Shown one piece after another: positions 26,154 to 38,391 of a stretch of DNA of 64,000 nt (positions are counted from its first letter, which is position 1; each line of letters starts with the position of its first letter). A program made the translations under genes and the position numbers. The notes below the pieces were generated by a model. It worked only from the letters and a program-made list of their open reading frames with translations. It searched no databases and was not told where the DNA came from. The stretch lies in the NCBI GenBank assembly GCA_018340375.1, contig JAFFJZ010000010.1:1178001-1242000 (forward strand). Reading direction: 5' to 3'. Origin of the DNA: Gonatopus flavifemur (lineage: Eukaryota > Arthropoda > Insecta > Hymenoptera > Dryinidae).

Positions 26154-28890
26154 CACTCTTCTTTTTATTCAAGACATTTCGCACTTCGATTCCTCTTCCT
26201 TCATCCAATTGCACTATCTATTTTCATCCTGTTCTCGCCTCCAGTCGTCCAACGGACGTTCAGATTCACCCACACATTTCTTTATATATGTGTCGCTGAA
26301 GTACAAAACACCGTATTCTACGTTCTACTATCTACGTATCTTGATTCTATATTTTTCGTGTACACTTTGAAGAGGAAGGATGAGATAACGTGTATCGTAG
26401 GTAACACGTAGGTGTTGAATTCTTTTCTTCAAGGTTCTATTTCTCGGTATTATTGATCTTTCATCAATTTAAATATGAGAAAATATTAAAGAATGAAGTC
26501 CTTCGATGGCTTTTAAAAGAAAACAATTCTATGGAATTTTTCATTTACATGAAATTTGTCCCTTATTAGTAACTCAGTTTTCTCTTTATTTCTTTTGATG
26601 TATATTTTCAGCATACATACATGCACGTACAACGTCAAGACGGAAGGTTATGCATGGCCAAAGACCGCAAAGAAGGGCACAAGTTGTGGAAAAGGAACAA
26701 GCAATACGCTTGAGTGAAAGAAAGACGAGTATTTAGAAATAAGAAGCGAGAGAGACATGAAATTTTATTCTAGCAATTTCATTTTTCTTATACATCGAAT
26801 CGAATTCGATTCCCCGCTGGCAAAATCGTTATTAAAACAATGAAACCGAGGCAGAAAGAGATACAAGTTGTCAGACTTATGATATTTGAACGTTGTGTCT
26901 CATCGTTGGCCAGCTGACGTCTTTCACCTAATCGTAATTAGTATTCAAACGACCAAGATTATTTTTCTTGAAAGGATTCAAGAGTAATCACCTACGCGTG
27001 TTATCTAGGGATACATCAAGAAGAAACATGAACCGACTAGGCTCAGAGTTTCATGGCGTTCGGATGATACAGAAACAAAAAAGGCATGCTTTGAAAATAT
27101 TGTCAAGCAATGCGCATTGCTAAAGACATTTTTTCTACATTTCTCAACTAATTGAAACGGAACTTATATGGGACCACCATGAGACCGAGGTTACGTGACA
27201 TATTGTTTCAGATTCGAAATTACTTTAATGTTAATACAACAGGTATTTGATGTTATATCAACGTGGAACACCAGTGGACAGATAGACATTGCCCACATTT
27301 ATGAACCAATAAAAAATTATACATGCATATTTATTAACGATCCCATTGGCAACAATCAAAACAGAGCTCTTTTCGTCCACTGTATCACATTTTCAATCGA
27401 TACGCCATTCGGTAATAAGTATCGAATCAATTCATGAATGCACTGGGGTAGTCATTAGAACACTCGATCACAATGATTCAAAAGTAAAGAGTGCAATACT
27501 CATAATTTTCTCCTTCACGCACTTGAATACCAACTGAGAATATAGCTTAATGATTTGAAAATAAGAAACCTGATGATCCATGAGCCATTGAAAGTACAGT
27601 AAATTAAATCGTTCGATTCTTTTTTCCGTATCCTGCTCGGACATCTATTCTTATCTCGTGACTGGACCCACGAGGGCATTAGATAGATCGGAAGAATCGA
27701 CAGGGGTATGAAAAGCTTTGCCCACATCTGGCGTTCTCGAGGGGCAATGAGGAAATATGGCTGGATACATTCACACATACGCCTACATCCGAACCACCAA
27801 TATATATTTCACCCGCACGATGTATCTGATAATTTTTTACAGATTTTTACTATGATTTTCTGTGAAAAATTCACAAGTTTTGATTACTTTCGATATTTCA
27901 TGATAAATTTATCAATTACGTGTATGATTCTAGGATTCATGTGACACAAAATCTTTGAACATTTCGAGTTCAAGGGAGAGATTTTATGAATCTGCAATGT
28001 TCAGCAGGAATAAGTGGAAACTATCCTTTTCTCTCACAAAAAGTTTCTCAACCTCCAGCTATCTACTTGAAAAACTTTCTGCAGCTGTCATTAAACTCTC
28101 ACGGCACTTGAAGTTTGCATCTACATCAGTTGAGAGCTCAAGAGCGTTTGATGAGTTGTAAAATCGTGATCAATGACGTGATCAATCCCCAGCCGTGAAT
28201 CATTTTATGTGCCCACAAAACTTCTTTCTTATCGATGACGTCAGGGTTATCGTACCCCTCTCCAAGTGATCTTACTCACAGAAAAAATATATTGTATAAG
28301 ACTACGGAGAGTGGCAACAATCGTTACACGTTCTTATGATAATTATCAATAAATTATATGTTCTTCGTGTGGGCGATTGTCTGTGACTGAGATTGAAAAT
28401 TAGGAGATAACTCCCGACCCTTGCGAGGGGGTAAGTACCAAAACACCTACCACTCCTCGTGTTAGTTTTGACGTGGCTGTTAAAAAAGGCGAGAATCACA
28501 AAAGCTATTATTAATGGAGAAGGCAGGAGTCAGAGGGAGTTAAGCTACGCACGTTTCCCTTCAACACGAGCCTTCTCGTGTTGTTGGGTCATTGTGAGAG
28601 GGAGGGTCGTACGTATATGCTCAAACAAGGTGGAAGGAGAAATATAAGGAAGAAAAAAAGACCAATATAGAACTTCACTGTGATATACACGATGATGTGT
28701 ATAGAAAAGGGGGCGTGTTACAACCGCTATAAGGGTGAGGTTCGCGAAAACCCAAGAGAATCGAAGTCGATGTACGATACTTCGTAATATACGTATATAC
28801 CCTGTGCAATCGGAGAAAAAATTGGATGCGATGAAATAGTACGACATCTTTGCCTGCACAAAGATAACATGATTTCAGATCTTTGACAAA
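26154..28890. other. 2.7 kb without recognised genes
   Basis: The short frames (for example 27195-27437) lack motifs and splice context. No clear repeat is seen. Confidence 0.4.
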
Positions 28891-29279
28891 TGTGCCAAGC
28901 TTGGTGCCCAGATTGAGCCAATGCTAGGCAACATTGGGCCTAGCATGGTCACCAATCTTGGCAACAAATTAGATTAATGTTTGGGATGATAACAATGTTC
29001 AATGCTTGGCATCCAACATCTTGAAGGATCAATCTTGAAGAAATAATCAAGTTATCCATGCTGGAGAGAGAGAAAGAGAGAAACTTCAATTATTATTCCA
29101 CGTTTCAACGATACACCTTCGATATTTCGACCAAGCTGAAGATAAGTTACTGCCCGAGCTGAGATTCTTATCCGGTATGCCTTGAAGTAGTCCAGACTGG
29201 ATCCAGCTATGAAATGGAATGCTCCATGGGGCATCATATTTGGGCCTGACCAAGTCCATGTAGGTAAAAACCTATCGGG

Positions 29280-29425
29280 AATTCCTGATCTGGCGATGAG
29301 GGTAACCCAAATAGCAGTTCTAATGGGGTGGACACTATGAAAATGTATCCGATCTTGATCCGTTTTTCTGATTGAGACTGGATGCAGATAATTCCAATCA
29401 GATCCGGATATGACTAACCTCCCGA
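29280..29425. repeat. dispersed repeat, copy 1
   Basis: The - strand reads GAGGTTAGTC, then AATTATCTGC, CAATCAG and GGATACATTTT. The same order occurs on the + strand at about 35385-35510. Surrounding sequence (28890-29640) has a similar style, including the inverted pair ATGCTAGGC and GCCTAGCAT near 28920-28946. Confidence 0.6.
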
Positions 29426-29640
29426 GTAGACAAATTTTCTGGCCAGCCTCATGTTCAATATGGGCCCGATCGAGCAGTGATAGAGCTCAGCTTTCTTTGG
29501 CAAATGCTTCTTTTGGCAGCTGATCTGATCAGTCACGATTTGGTACACCTGAATAGGTAGGATTTCCAGGTCTGATCCTGACTGAACACCCAATATGAAT
29601 TTCTGCTGAAAAGCAGCAGTTGCCTCGCCATGACGCAATG

Positions 29641-31010
29641 GGTTAAAAATATTTTTTTATATCTTTATCTCGTTGTATCGAAAAGACATCATCAGTCATT
29701 CCACCTCCAATCTTACATTATAACCGACAATTAAGTCATCTGTAAATTCAGGAAGAGAATGTTGCATTTTATAATAGATAGTAATTAAATTCCATGAATC
29801 TTGAGTTAATTGACCTATCACAATAAGTCCTACAGCATATGTTTTCCTCAGAAACGTTTAGAATACTGAAATCAAATCAACAGTTAAAAAGGTAAATCAA
29901 ACAAAGTAGATGAACGAGAAGGAGGGCCATAGTACAAAAAAATGAAAGAACAGGAGAAGAAAGTAGTACAGAGCGTAAGAGAGCAAAACTGTGTGGAAAA
30001 GACGGAGAAAGGAATTGACCAGTCTCATATCCATAATAACAGAAAAGGAGAACCTGAAGCTTATGTTTATATGCGGGTTTATTTCTTTCACAGTCCGGTC
30101 TTCATTCACGAAAAGCATTATCTCGCTCCATAGTCTCCTCTTCCATCCAAGCCTTTCTTCTCTTCCTCTTTTTGGTTTCTTTTTTTCTCATCCTTCGTAT
30201 AGAGAAAGAAGGATACACAAATTGTCTCTCCCTTTCTCTTTCCTTCTTCATCTTTTTTACGAAGTTGCCGCGTCTAGAGCCATTAAAATTCTGAGCACCA
30301 CACTGCTGAAAAATTACGATCCTTCTTCTTCCGTCCTCCACGTCCAATGGCACATCTTATATACTTGTGTTCCTTTCTCTCCTTCTTCAGCATTTCCTCA
30401 CGCTCTTTCGCATGTATCTTTCACTTTCTGATCGTCGATTGAAGAACACGTCGAGTCTGCAGTTCTTTTTCTTCTTTTGTCTCTTTTTCTTCCTACTTTT
30501 TTTCTCTTGTTGCTGCTTATTTATCTTCTCTCTCCTCATTGTGTCTTCTTACTTTCTTCCCTTCTTCGTACGAATCTTCTTTCTTCTCATCATCTCTGTT
30601 CCTCGTATGTTCACTCACCGCCTTTATCATTGTTGGCTGTCATGTCGCTTACGCATTTGCCATTCTAACCTCGCTTTTTTATTGAACAGTTTCTCTGATT
30701 GTCATCCTTTTTTTTAACTCTCATGCGCTCTCACAACTCGTCTACGGCATTTTTTCTGCCATTCCATGGCGAGAAGTTTCTCATATTTTTCCATAGCTTT
30801 TCATATTTCCTCATAAATTTCATAATTTCACATTAAATTCTATAAAAACTCTTAAAACTTCATAATTTTTCTAGGAATTGGGACTGTTATTATGAAAAAT
30901 ATTTCCTCATTGAAAATCATAATTTGTCATAAAATTTAATATTTTTACGCAACACTTGCATACTTTTCAATTTTTCATAAAAACAATCTTTTCCATAAGA
31001 AGAAGGGTGG
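29641..31010. other. no gene; C/T-rich tract at about 30110-30600
   Basis: The + strand is strongly pyrimidine-rich for about 500 bp, giving artefact frames of up to 146 codons (29991-30431) made of Phe, Ser and Leu. The 30760-30990 part is AT-rich. Confidence 0.5.
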
Positions 31011-31013
31011 TTA

Positions 31014-32228
31014 GGGAGGAAGCTGGAACAAAGAGGCATAAAGGCTCAAGTGGAAGAAAGGAAGAATAAGATTAGGGAGTCAAAATTTAATAGGTGGTAC
31101 AAGGAGATAATGATAGACGGGGTACCGGGATATGAAATGAGCGTTTCTTCGTGAAAATGAAACACTAATTGCGAATGAGAAAGTAAACAAAATTCATTCG
31201 AAGTATTGACCATTGCTTTCTACACATTTTGACCACCTTTCTGGCAATTTCTGGATACAATGCCAATAGAAATGTTCGTCTTTTGAAGCAAACCAATCAG
31301 ACACCCAATTTTCGACTTCTTTGTAGGAATCGAAGTGCTGCTCAGCCAATGCGTGTCCCATCGATGAAAACAAATGGTAGTCGGAAGGGGCCAAGTCTGG
31401 TGAATACACGATGGAAAAATATGATGTTGTTTCCCTAGTGAAAATGGGAGCGTAAAAAGGGTATGACGTGACGCTGGAGAGTAAATGAAACAGTATCTAA
31501 GCGCGAAAGAAGCGGGAATTGAAAAATTTTACTCTTCATTTGTTTCAAAGTTCGCTTCCGACGAGCGGAAATTTTCACCAGGGTTGCTCAATGACTTGAT
31601 GTTGATTAAATATGTTTGACAGATGTCATACCAACCAAATAGAACAAAAATTAAGGCTCGTTCACAACAAATGTCCCCTATCGACACGATTAGATCTTAA
31701 CGCTCACTTCATACCGGTACACCTGGTAGGCGAGATCTAAATTAGGAAATGAGATGAGAGGAGGAAGATACTGGGAGGACAGGGATAAGAGAGTTTGTAG
31801 GATATGTGGGTGGGAAGTAGAGGATCGGGACCATGTTTTAGAGAGTCGCGTTGGGGAGGTGATAGAGGGGGTAGGGGATAGGGTCAGGGAAATCCTAAGG
31901 GACGATGGGAGTGAGGAAGGATGAGGAATTTGGACCTGCGAAGAAGAGGGGGAAGAGAAGAAGGGGGGCAGAGGTGTGAGTGGGATAGAGTGGAAGGATG
32001 TAGGTATAAGTGATCTCTTTCTCTCTCTATCTCTCTTTCTTGTATGCGTGGAACTGAATGAGTGGAGTAATGTTTCAGAAACTTAGTTATAAGAAACTTC
32101 ATTATAAGATAATTTTAAGATCAAGATTCTGTGAATGTATAGGTTATGAGGGGAGAACTGTATGGAGGTGGCGCTCACAAACCATGTAAGTGGGCGCCGA
32201 AGAAAAAGAAATAAAACATACATACATA
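31014..32228 (+). pseudogene. non-LTR retrotransposon ORF2 C-terminus and 3' end, split by a mariner
   Basis: Segment one (31014-31132) encodes GRKLEQRGIKAQVEER and RESKFNRWYKEIMIDGVPGY. Segment two (31712 onward) continues in the same frame once the mariner and one TA copy are set aside, through a single TAG to KLGNEMRGGRYWEDRDKRV and then CRICGWEVEDRDHVLES. The last block is the Cys/His cluster (CxxC..H) found near the end of R1/Jockey-type ORF2 proteins, here lacking the usual final Cys. A TGA follows at about 31921. The 3' region ends at about 32228 in AATAAAACATACATACAT, a short simple tail as in such elements. The reverse-transcriptase and endonuclease domains are absent (5' truncation). 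Confidence 0.75.
31131..31713 (-). mobile_element. internally deleted mariner with TA duplication, inside the non-LTR element
   Basis: The ends are inverted repeats, TATGAAATGAGCGTTTC at 31131 and the complement of TATGAAGTGAGCGTTAA ending at 31713. TA lies at both junctions, the mariner target duplication. On the - strand, 31409-31194 encodes YSPDLAPSDYHLFSSMGHAL (third catalytic Asp block) and ends LPERWSKCVESNGQYFE. The N-terminal DNA-binding region and the first two catalytic Asp residues are deleted, so the element could only ever have moved with help from another copy. Confidence 0.85.
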
Positions 32229-35160
32229 TCTTAACCCAAACCGTTGAAAAATTCATCAATTAACCGTAACTTCAACCCATAACGCAAGTTTTAATAACTT
32301 CAACCCGTATCCTAACCCTTAATGATTTGAGTTTCAATCCCTGGTTGATTCTTACATTTTGATTAATTTTTGGTAGTACCAAATTGATTTTGAACCTCTT
32401 GTACCATTATTCCAATCAGTATCCTTGTTTCTTTGAGTTCTTCCTTCTATTTCTTCACATCAGAAGCTCTTTGTTTTGTTTTCAAAAGACACCTACACAG
32501 CACCACAGTTAAGAAGAAATTGATACTGAATTCATTCCGAATCATAGGAATTGAAAATGAATGCATTCAGAACTCTTTCCGAACTATCGTGCTGTGTGGG
32601 AAGGCAGATGACCCCGATCACATTCTTTAGATCTTGGCATGTTGCAAAGTCCAAGTCTTCAATAGTTCCGAGATTATTATCCGTGTAGTAATGTAATGTT
32701 CTTTTCTCATACTCTTCTTCGAATCAGAATCTCCGCATTCAATTCCCTGACAATCTGCCTAATTCTAACATTGCGGTATTCTCAATTAATTCTTTAGAGT
32801 AATCCATGATATCGTTAATGTACAGCAGGAATCCAATTTTGTGAGAGAATCTTATTTCCAAATTAATTCTCTCATCGCACAAGTTTCAGGTGCACACGTG
32901 TGTTTCTCTCTTCCCTTCTCATACAGGATCCATGAAGTTGAACGATATCCTTCTCGTTCGACCAATGAAAACTGACAAATATAACCACCAAGAGCATCGT
33001 TCTTGACAATCATACGCAAACAACGGTTTGCTGCCTCCAGTGGGCAATCAATAATAATGGCATATCAATCCATAGGACATAATGTAGTCAATTGAGATAA
33101 CCGCATTCACAGCAACATTTATGATATGTATCCCCTCGTCTCCCTCTTTTCCGTACAATCATTCTCATATTACTTTTTGCCTCTAATTATATTATTTTAA
33201 TCGTTTGTCTTACCACTTTATCCAGCTCACCTGGCGAATACAGGTGAACAACGAACCGTTAGCTTAACGATGTAATGATTTTATTATTCTTGAATCCTCC
33301 GGAGTACGGCTACCCACGATAGTATGAAAAAAAAACATTCTCTCATACGGACTTCGATTATCGATATTTGATGTATCAAAAAGAATGGAATCGAATGAAT
33401 TATGTACGAACGAAGAAGAAAATTCATTTCTATAAAAATGAGAGAATGCAAATTCGCATCAATGATGAGATTAATATTCCACTTTATGTGAATATCGAAG
33501 ATTTTGTATTTATCATACAATTTTCGATATCGTATTAAACTATAAGCAGACACGTCCAAGAAGGCACAGAGATAGTTAATTCTTGTAGATGGAAATTAGA
33601 GTAAGCGATGCAAAGTGGAATTGGAGGAGTAAATGGTGGAAGAAATCGCTCGTTGGTATGCGAGGGCACGATGTACGTATCGTGAAGGTTCAATATACAT
33701 ACGTGAGTATGAAAAGTGGAAAGATAAAAAATGATAGTGAGAGATAGAGAAGTGGAGAAAGATGAGGAAAGAGAAGACAAAAATATTTCCAAGAGAAGTG
33801 GTATACTAATGTTAAATGAGAGAAGAAACGGAAATTCTGTACTCGAAGTAAGAACGTAGCAACGTACATTTTTCATTTCAAAAGAAAATAGAACGCATGA
33901 GTATATATTCTCTGACGACTGATTGAGGAAAAATCGAATCAATTTTTTTTTCTCTCAGAAGAGATTCATCTAATTTTGTAGAAAATTGAACTTTTTACAC
34001 TATAAGAAATGGCGGTGTTGGGAAGTTGGAATGTTATTTTAATACTCCATGGTATCGTTCTGAGACGGGATTTTGGAGTGGGCTTTTACAGGATTCACGC
34101 GGTGTTAATTCTAATACAGCTTTTTTCACAGTGCAAAGGATGAAAGGGAAGGAAAAGCAAAACACTTCAATTCCCGAGCACAAGCGTAAACCCTGCGCCA
34201 ATCCGATTGGCCCTAAGTCAAATCTGGCATGGATATGGATAATCGGATTGGGCTCGGATGTCATATGTCGCAGGGTACCCAAGTTCCTAATGGAGAAATG
34301 AGTTTGCAATTAAAACCACCCGAGCCGTAGGTGGCGATTGTTGTATTTTTTTATTACATGGAACCTTGATTACCCTTATATGCAAGGCTTGATTTCATCC
34401 GGGGTGGACTCAGTAAATCGATTCGGGTCAGATCCGGCCACCAAATTCAGGGATGCGAAGTTTGTCCCCACGGTTCTGATAGAGCTATGCTTATCCTACC
34501 TTAAGTAGGCTAATTGATGCGATCCTGATTGGTTGATCCATATCCCTGTGATTCAATTTTTTATAAAAGGAAAATCACAATTCACACAGAATTGCATTGT
34601 TCATAACAATTATAACTCGACATTTTTTACATAAATATTGCAATGATCCAAATCCACTCACATTCGAACATCAAAGTACAATTATTACTGACTTAATGTA
34701 TCATGCGGCTTATGAACAATTAATATTTCTAGTCTTATTTCAATCCACACTGAAAAAACTCTTTAGTTGTCGTAAATAAAAATTTCAGTGAAATACAACC
34801 TAAACTAAAGTTTTTATTGCCTCAACTGGATATTAATATAGTTATAGTTCCTTCAACTGGAAATTTTTGTTGCAACAAACAATTTTTATTGAATTTAATG
34901 AGGAACCATTTGAATTTAGGAATATTTGGAAATTATATAAAAATTATATGCAAACTTGATATCAATTTTATAGAAATTCTATCAAACGTCTCAATCCTGT
35001 TTAAATTCTCTCTATATTTATATTTCGAAGAAAAATCTATCATATTTAGATATTTTCACAATATTTTACGATGAGATTATGTAATGATTCATTTTGAACC
35101 ATTACAGAATATTCGAATAAATTCACTTGCATTCATTCGAAGTTTTCTTATCGAAGCGGA
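32229..35160. other. no gene; purine-rich tract at about 33560-33900
   Basis: The G/A-rich tract produces the 135-codon - strand frame at 33535-33942, which is low in complexity. A short hairpin, TCACCTGTATTCGCCAGGTGA on the complement, lies at about 33228-33250. A CACTGAAAA/TTTCAGTG pair at about 34748-34793 resembles the tips of the element at 18843. Confidence 0.45.
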
Positions 35161-35384
35161 GATGAGGTTAGCCACATCTAGGGATGATTCACAATATTTG
35201 CATTTGGCTCCCATGAAGAAAAATTAATCCGAACCTGATGAGATTTTAAAAGACTCGCAATCAGGTTTGTCTCCTCCGAATTGAATCATGATTCCTCTCA
35301 TTTGTGCCTGGTAATAGGCCTGCTTCAATCAGAAAAACTGATTAGAGCCAGATAAGACTGAATGAGGTTCTGCTCATTAGGGCG

Positions 35385-35510
35385 TGAATGAGGTTAGTCG
35401 CATTCGAGCACCGCCCAAATTATCTGCGTCCGACCCCAATCAGGAAGATGGATCAGGACTGGATACATTTTTATAGAATCAATCCCATCAGCACTACCTA
35501 TAATCCAATA
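35385..35510. repeat. dispersed repeat, copy 2 (inverse orientation)
   Basis: This copy shares GAGGTTAGTC, AATTATCTGCGTCC, CAATCAG and GGATACATTTTTATAG with the complement of 29280-29425. A CCCAAG-type tip (TTGCTGCTTGGG) follows at about 35665-35676 and may be the end of the element. Confidence 0.6.
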
Positions 35511-35945
35511 AACATTTCGTGTCTAAAGGACATCTTTTAGACACATTTCGGATCTAAAAGATATCTTTCGGGTCAGCCCCAGGTATGAAACCCCATATAG
35601 AACATCTCGTTTCACAGCAGCATCCGTTCCGGACTACTTTAAAGTTTGTAGCAGAAAAAAAATTGCTGCTTGGGTGATAACATAGCCACACAAGAAAAAT
35701 TCTGTGGCCTGGAGAGTAGAACATGGTTCTTATATGTATGGGTTATGGTCGTTGGATCTGAATTCGAGATCCATTTAATCTCTCAGGTTGAGGTTTTCCG
35801 ACCTGACAAAATCCCATAATTTGAGTTGAAAACCAATATAATCTCATAACTGAACTCTTAAACGCCAAATCCAGTTCGTTAAACCCTATAATGCTATAAC
35901 CCTTTGAGCCTGTGACATGATGGATAATGACTAGGAAGGAGAGAG

Positions 35946-36201
35946 TACACGAAGAAAAGTATATGGCACTGATTACCATTCGCCCTAGTTCTCATCGCGA
36001 CTTTAGAATAGGAAGTGAGTGATGACTCGCGTGTTGGTGATCATCACAATATTAAACTATCATTTCCATGGTATATCCAATAACATAAACAAGTTGTCGT
36101 ACTCACTCCGATTCCGAATGGGACTTATTCCAATTTCGAAATATCTGTCACCAAATTACTATTCTTCATAGTAACCGGTACCGCATTCTTTTCTCCGTGT
36201 A
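35946..36201. mobile_element. CACG-tipped MITE with TA duplication
   Basis: TA + CACGAAGAAAAGTATATG on the left is mirrored on the right by the inverse of CACGGAGAAAAGAATGCG, with similarity continuing to GGTTACTAT. TA is present outside both tips (35946-35947 and 36200-36201), which supports a Tc1/mariner-type origin. Confidence 0.75.
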
Positions 36202-37821
36202 TCTCATTGTATCTGCATTATCGCAACCTGTGAATGCCGTCGAATTGCTAAATCCATGCTATTGACCATGACTCCATAAACATTTCCATTTCCATGATCC
36301 ATTTTCAAACCGACCATTCCTTCATAAATGTTGCGGATCCTATCGTTAATTATTTTTGGCAAAGGTATGACTCCGAATTTTGAACATAAATGACACAAAT
36401 TGTTACGATTTGCATGAAAATCGTGCGAATCGTGATGTGTGTGACTCAACTGGATAGCGGCACATCTTCGTTGCCCGCTGTTAGCGTGTAGAGATGTCCT
36501 GGACGCAGGCACGAGGGATTGATAGAGTTATTGAGTTATTGGGTTTGATATCATGTGTTTAGGATTTATCAGGCTTGCCAGGTGGCAATAATGCGAATAC
36601 AGTGCAATACTTGCTTTTCTCTGGTTATTGAGGTCTGCTCCTCAGGTCAGAGAATTTTGTTCCGTGTAGTTGTGGAATTGAACAGATTTGAATGACATAC
36701 ACTTTTTTCTCAGATAACGCGAAACAAACTCCCACAGAGTACACAATTTCTTATACCTCTGACCACTTTCCACTATTCCAGGTGCAAAACAAATGAGACA
36801 CTCTGTATTCCAAGAACGAATACCCACACATTTACTTTTCACATGACTTGATCATCCTATTGCCGTTGTAAAATGTAAAAATGATTACCATCAATTATTT
36901 CTCACCTCAAGACTGTTCGCGTATAATAAGAATCGGATTTTCATTCGACCAAATAAAATGCTATCCAACTACGTTTCTGAACCCTCTGAACTTCGAAGAG
37001 AACAAGCCAAGAAGAACAGAGATAAGATGAGAAGTAAAGTAGTTCGGTTGACTGGCTGCGTAATGAACGTTGAGAGAGACAGAGAGAAAGATATACCAAG
37101 ATTCCCCCTGCTCTTACGCTAATCGCAGTAATTAAGTCTAAGTTACGAGATACTAGAGTATGGTGTGGAGAGACCTTGTTCTGTTCCGAATACTCCTGCG
37201 CTCCTCTCTTCGTAGCACGTTTCTTCTCTCATTCTGCTCAACCCGCTCCTTCTTATTTCCTTCTCTTCTCCATGATCACATATATGAGCAGACGATGAAG
37301 TGATTTACATTGAAATCGCTTCTTCGTACCATCCAAGTTGCTTACCAACTATTCTGATATCTGAGAAATTTGTCGACAATAGTTAGCAAGGGTTATATTG
37401 TTACAAGAATGAATTCACGAAGAACAGGTCGACGTAGATTAACTAATTCACATTGAATCTACAAATTAACACAAAGTTTAGATTTAATTCCCTCCTTGTA
37501 GTATTTTCTCATCGATACTCATAGATTTCAATGTGAAGATGGAAGAAAATTCGTGAGCAACAACGTTTGTGATAGAATATAGCGATGGCATGAAGGGAAA
37601 TGAGAAGAGCTTTACTGGAAACCCTCGAATAAGAGGGGTTTTTTTCTAAACGAAATTCACCGTTTCAACCGCAAAAAGTTGAATACAATTAGCACAAGAT
37701 GATATCAATTTTGTGAAGACTGATTTTTTACGTAACAAGAAGGGGTACCTTTTCGCCATGAAGGGAAAAACATGGGAGAAAGAATAATGGAGATTTGCTT
37801 CATGAGTGATACCACAGTGAA
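36202..37821. other. no gene seen
   Basis: No repeat or conserved frame is recognised. A GAGAGACAGAGAGAAAG run lies near 37071-37090, followed by GCTAATCGCAGTAATTAAG. Confidence 0.4.
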
Positions 37822-38391
37822 ATGTGGGGGAATGAAATAACTTTCTTCCTCGTTATGTGTTTTTGTCTGCCTCCTTTTCGTTCTATACGTTACCACATCA
37901 TCATCACCGCAGTGTGGTCTTTCGCCACCGCACCATCATTCGACCCTTTGATTCGGCTTTTCTTTTTCTTTTGGATTCAAACCAACGGTACAGCCTTTTG
38001 CAAATTCTCATGCGATAGTACTGACATTGTACGGAAAAAAACAAGTCCGAAAAAACCTCTATGCCAATTTTATTCGCAGGGTGATGCAATGTGCTGTGGA
38101 TACAAAATATTTCCTTCAAGTTGCAGGTTTGAAGGAAGAAGAGATCACAGTCTGGATTATGATGATGATTTGATTCCTCACTTTGAGTGTTTAGTTATAC
38201 GTGTCAACAATTTTGAATGTAGTTTAACAAAACATTCTTCGAGTTTAATTCCTTTGTTGCGAGATATAATTTCAATAGAATTCTATTCGTTCGTGAATCA
38301 TCGTGAAAAACGCGTCGTTGAATACCGAATGTGGCTTAACGATGGAAGAACAACATTCAACGCATGTTCAATTATAATGTATGACTATTGA
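37822..38391 (+). CDS. unrecognised 189-codon open frame
   Basis: This is the longest frame in the window that no transposon or low-complexity tract explains. It starts with ATG. The predicted product has a hydrophobic N-terminal third (ITFFLVMCFCLPPF, then RLFFFFW), then a middle part with several Cys (FCKFSC, CQFYSQGDAMCCGYKIF, SSCRFEGRRDHS), and ends CSIIMYDY. In DNA of this base composition a stop-free run this long should be rare, by my rough estimate well under one per window. No family, signal cleavage site or splice structure is recognised, and no promoter is evident. It could be a fast-evolving gene, a remnant of an unknown element, or chance. Confidence 0.25.
   Translation: MWGNEITFFLVMCFCLPPFRSIRYHIIITAVWSFATAPSFDPLIRLFFFFWIQTNGTAFCKFSCDSTDIVRKKTSPKKPLCQFYSQGDAMCCGYKIFPSSCRFEGRRDHSLDYDDDLIPHFECLVIRVNNFECSLTKHSSSLIPLLRDIISIEFYSFVNHREKRVVEYRMWLNDGRTTFNACSIIMYDY

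Noticed and set aside
25939..26370. 143-codon + strand frame
   Set aside because: It runs out of the MITE at 25852-26153 into a C/T-rich stretch, so composition and repeat arms explain it.
29991..30431. 146-codon + strand frame
   Set aside because: It lies in a C/T-rich tract with few stops and encodes Phe/Ser/Leu-rich low-complexity sequence, with no motif.
33535..33942. 135-codon - strand frame
   Set aside because: This is an artefact of the purine-rich tract, and the product is Ser/Phe/Leu-rich with no domain.
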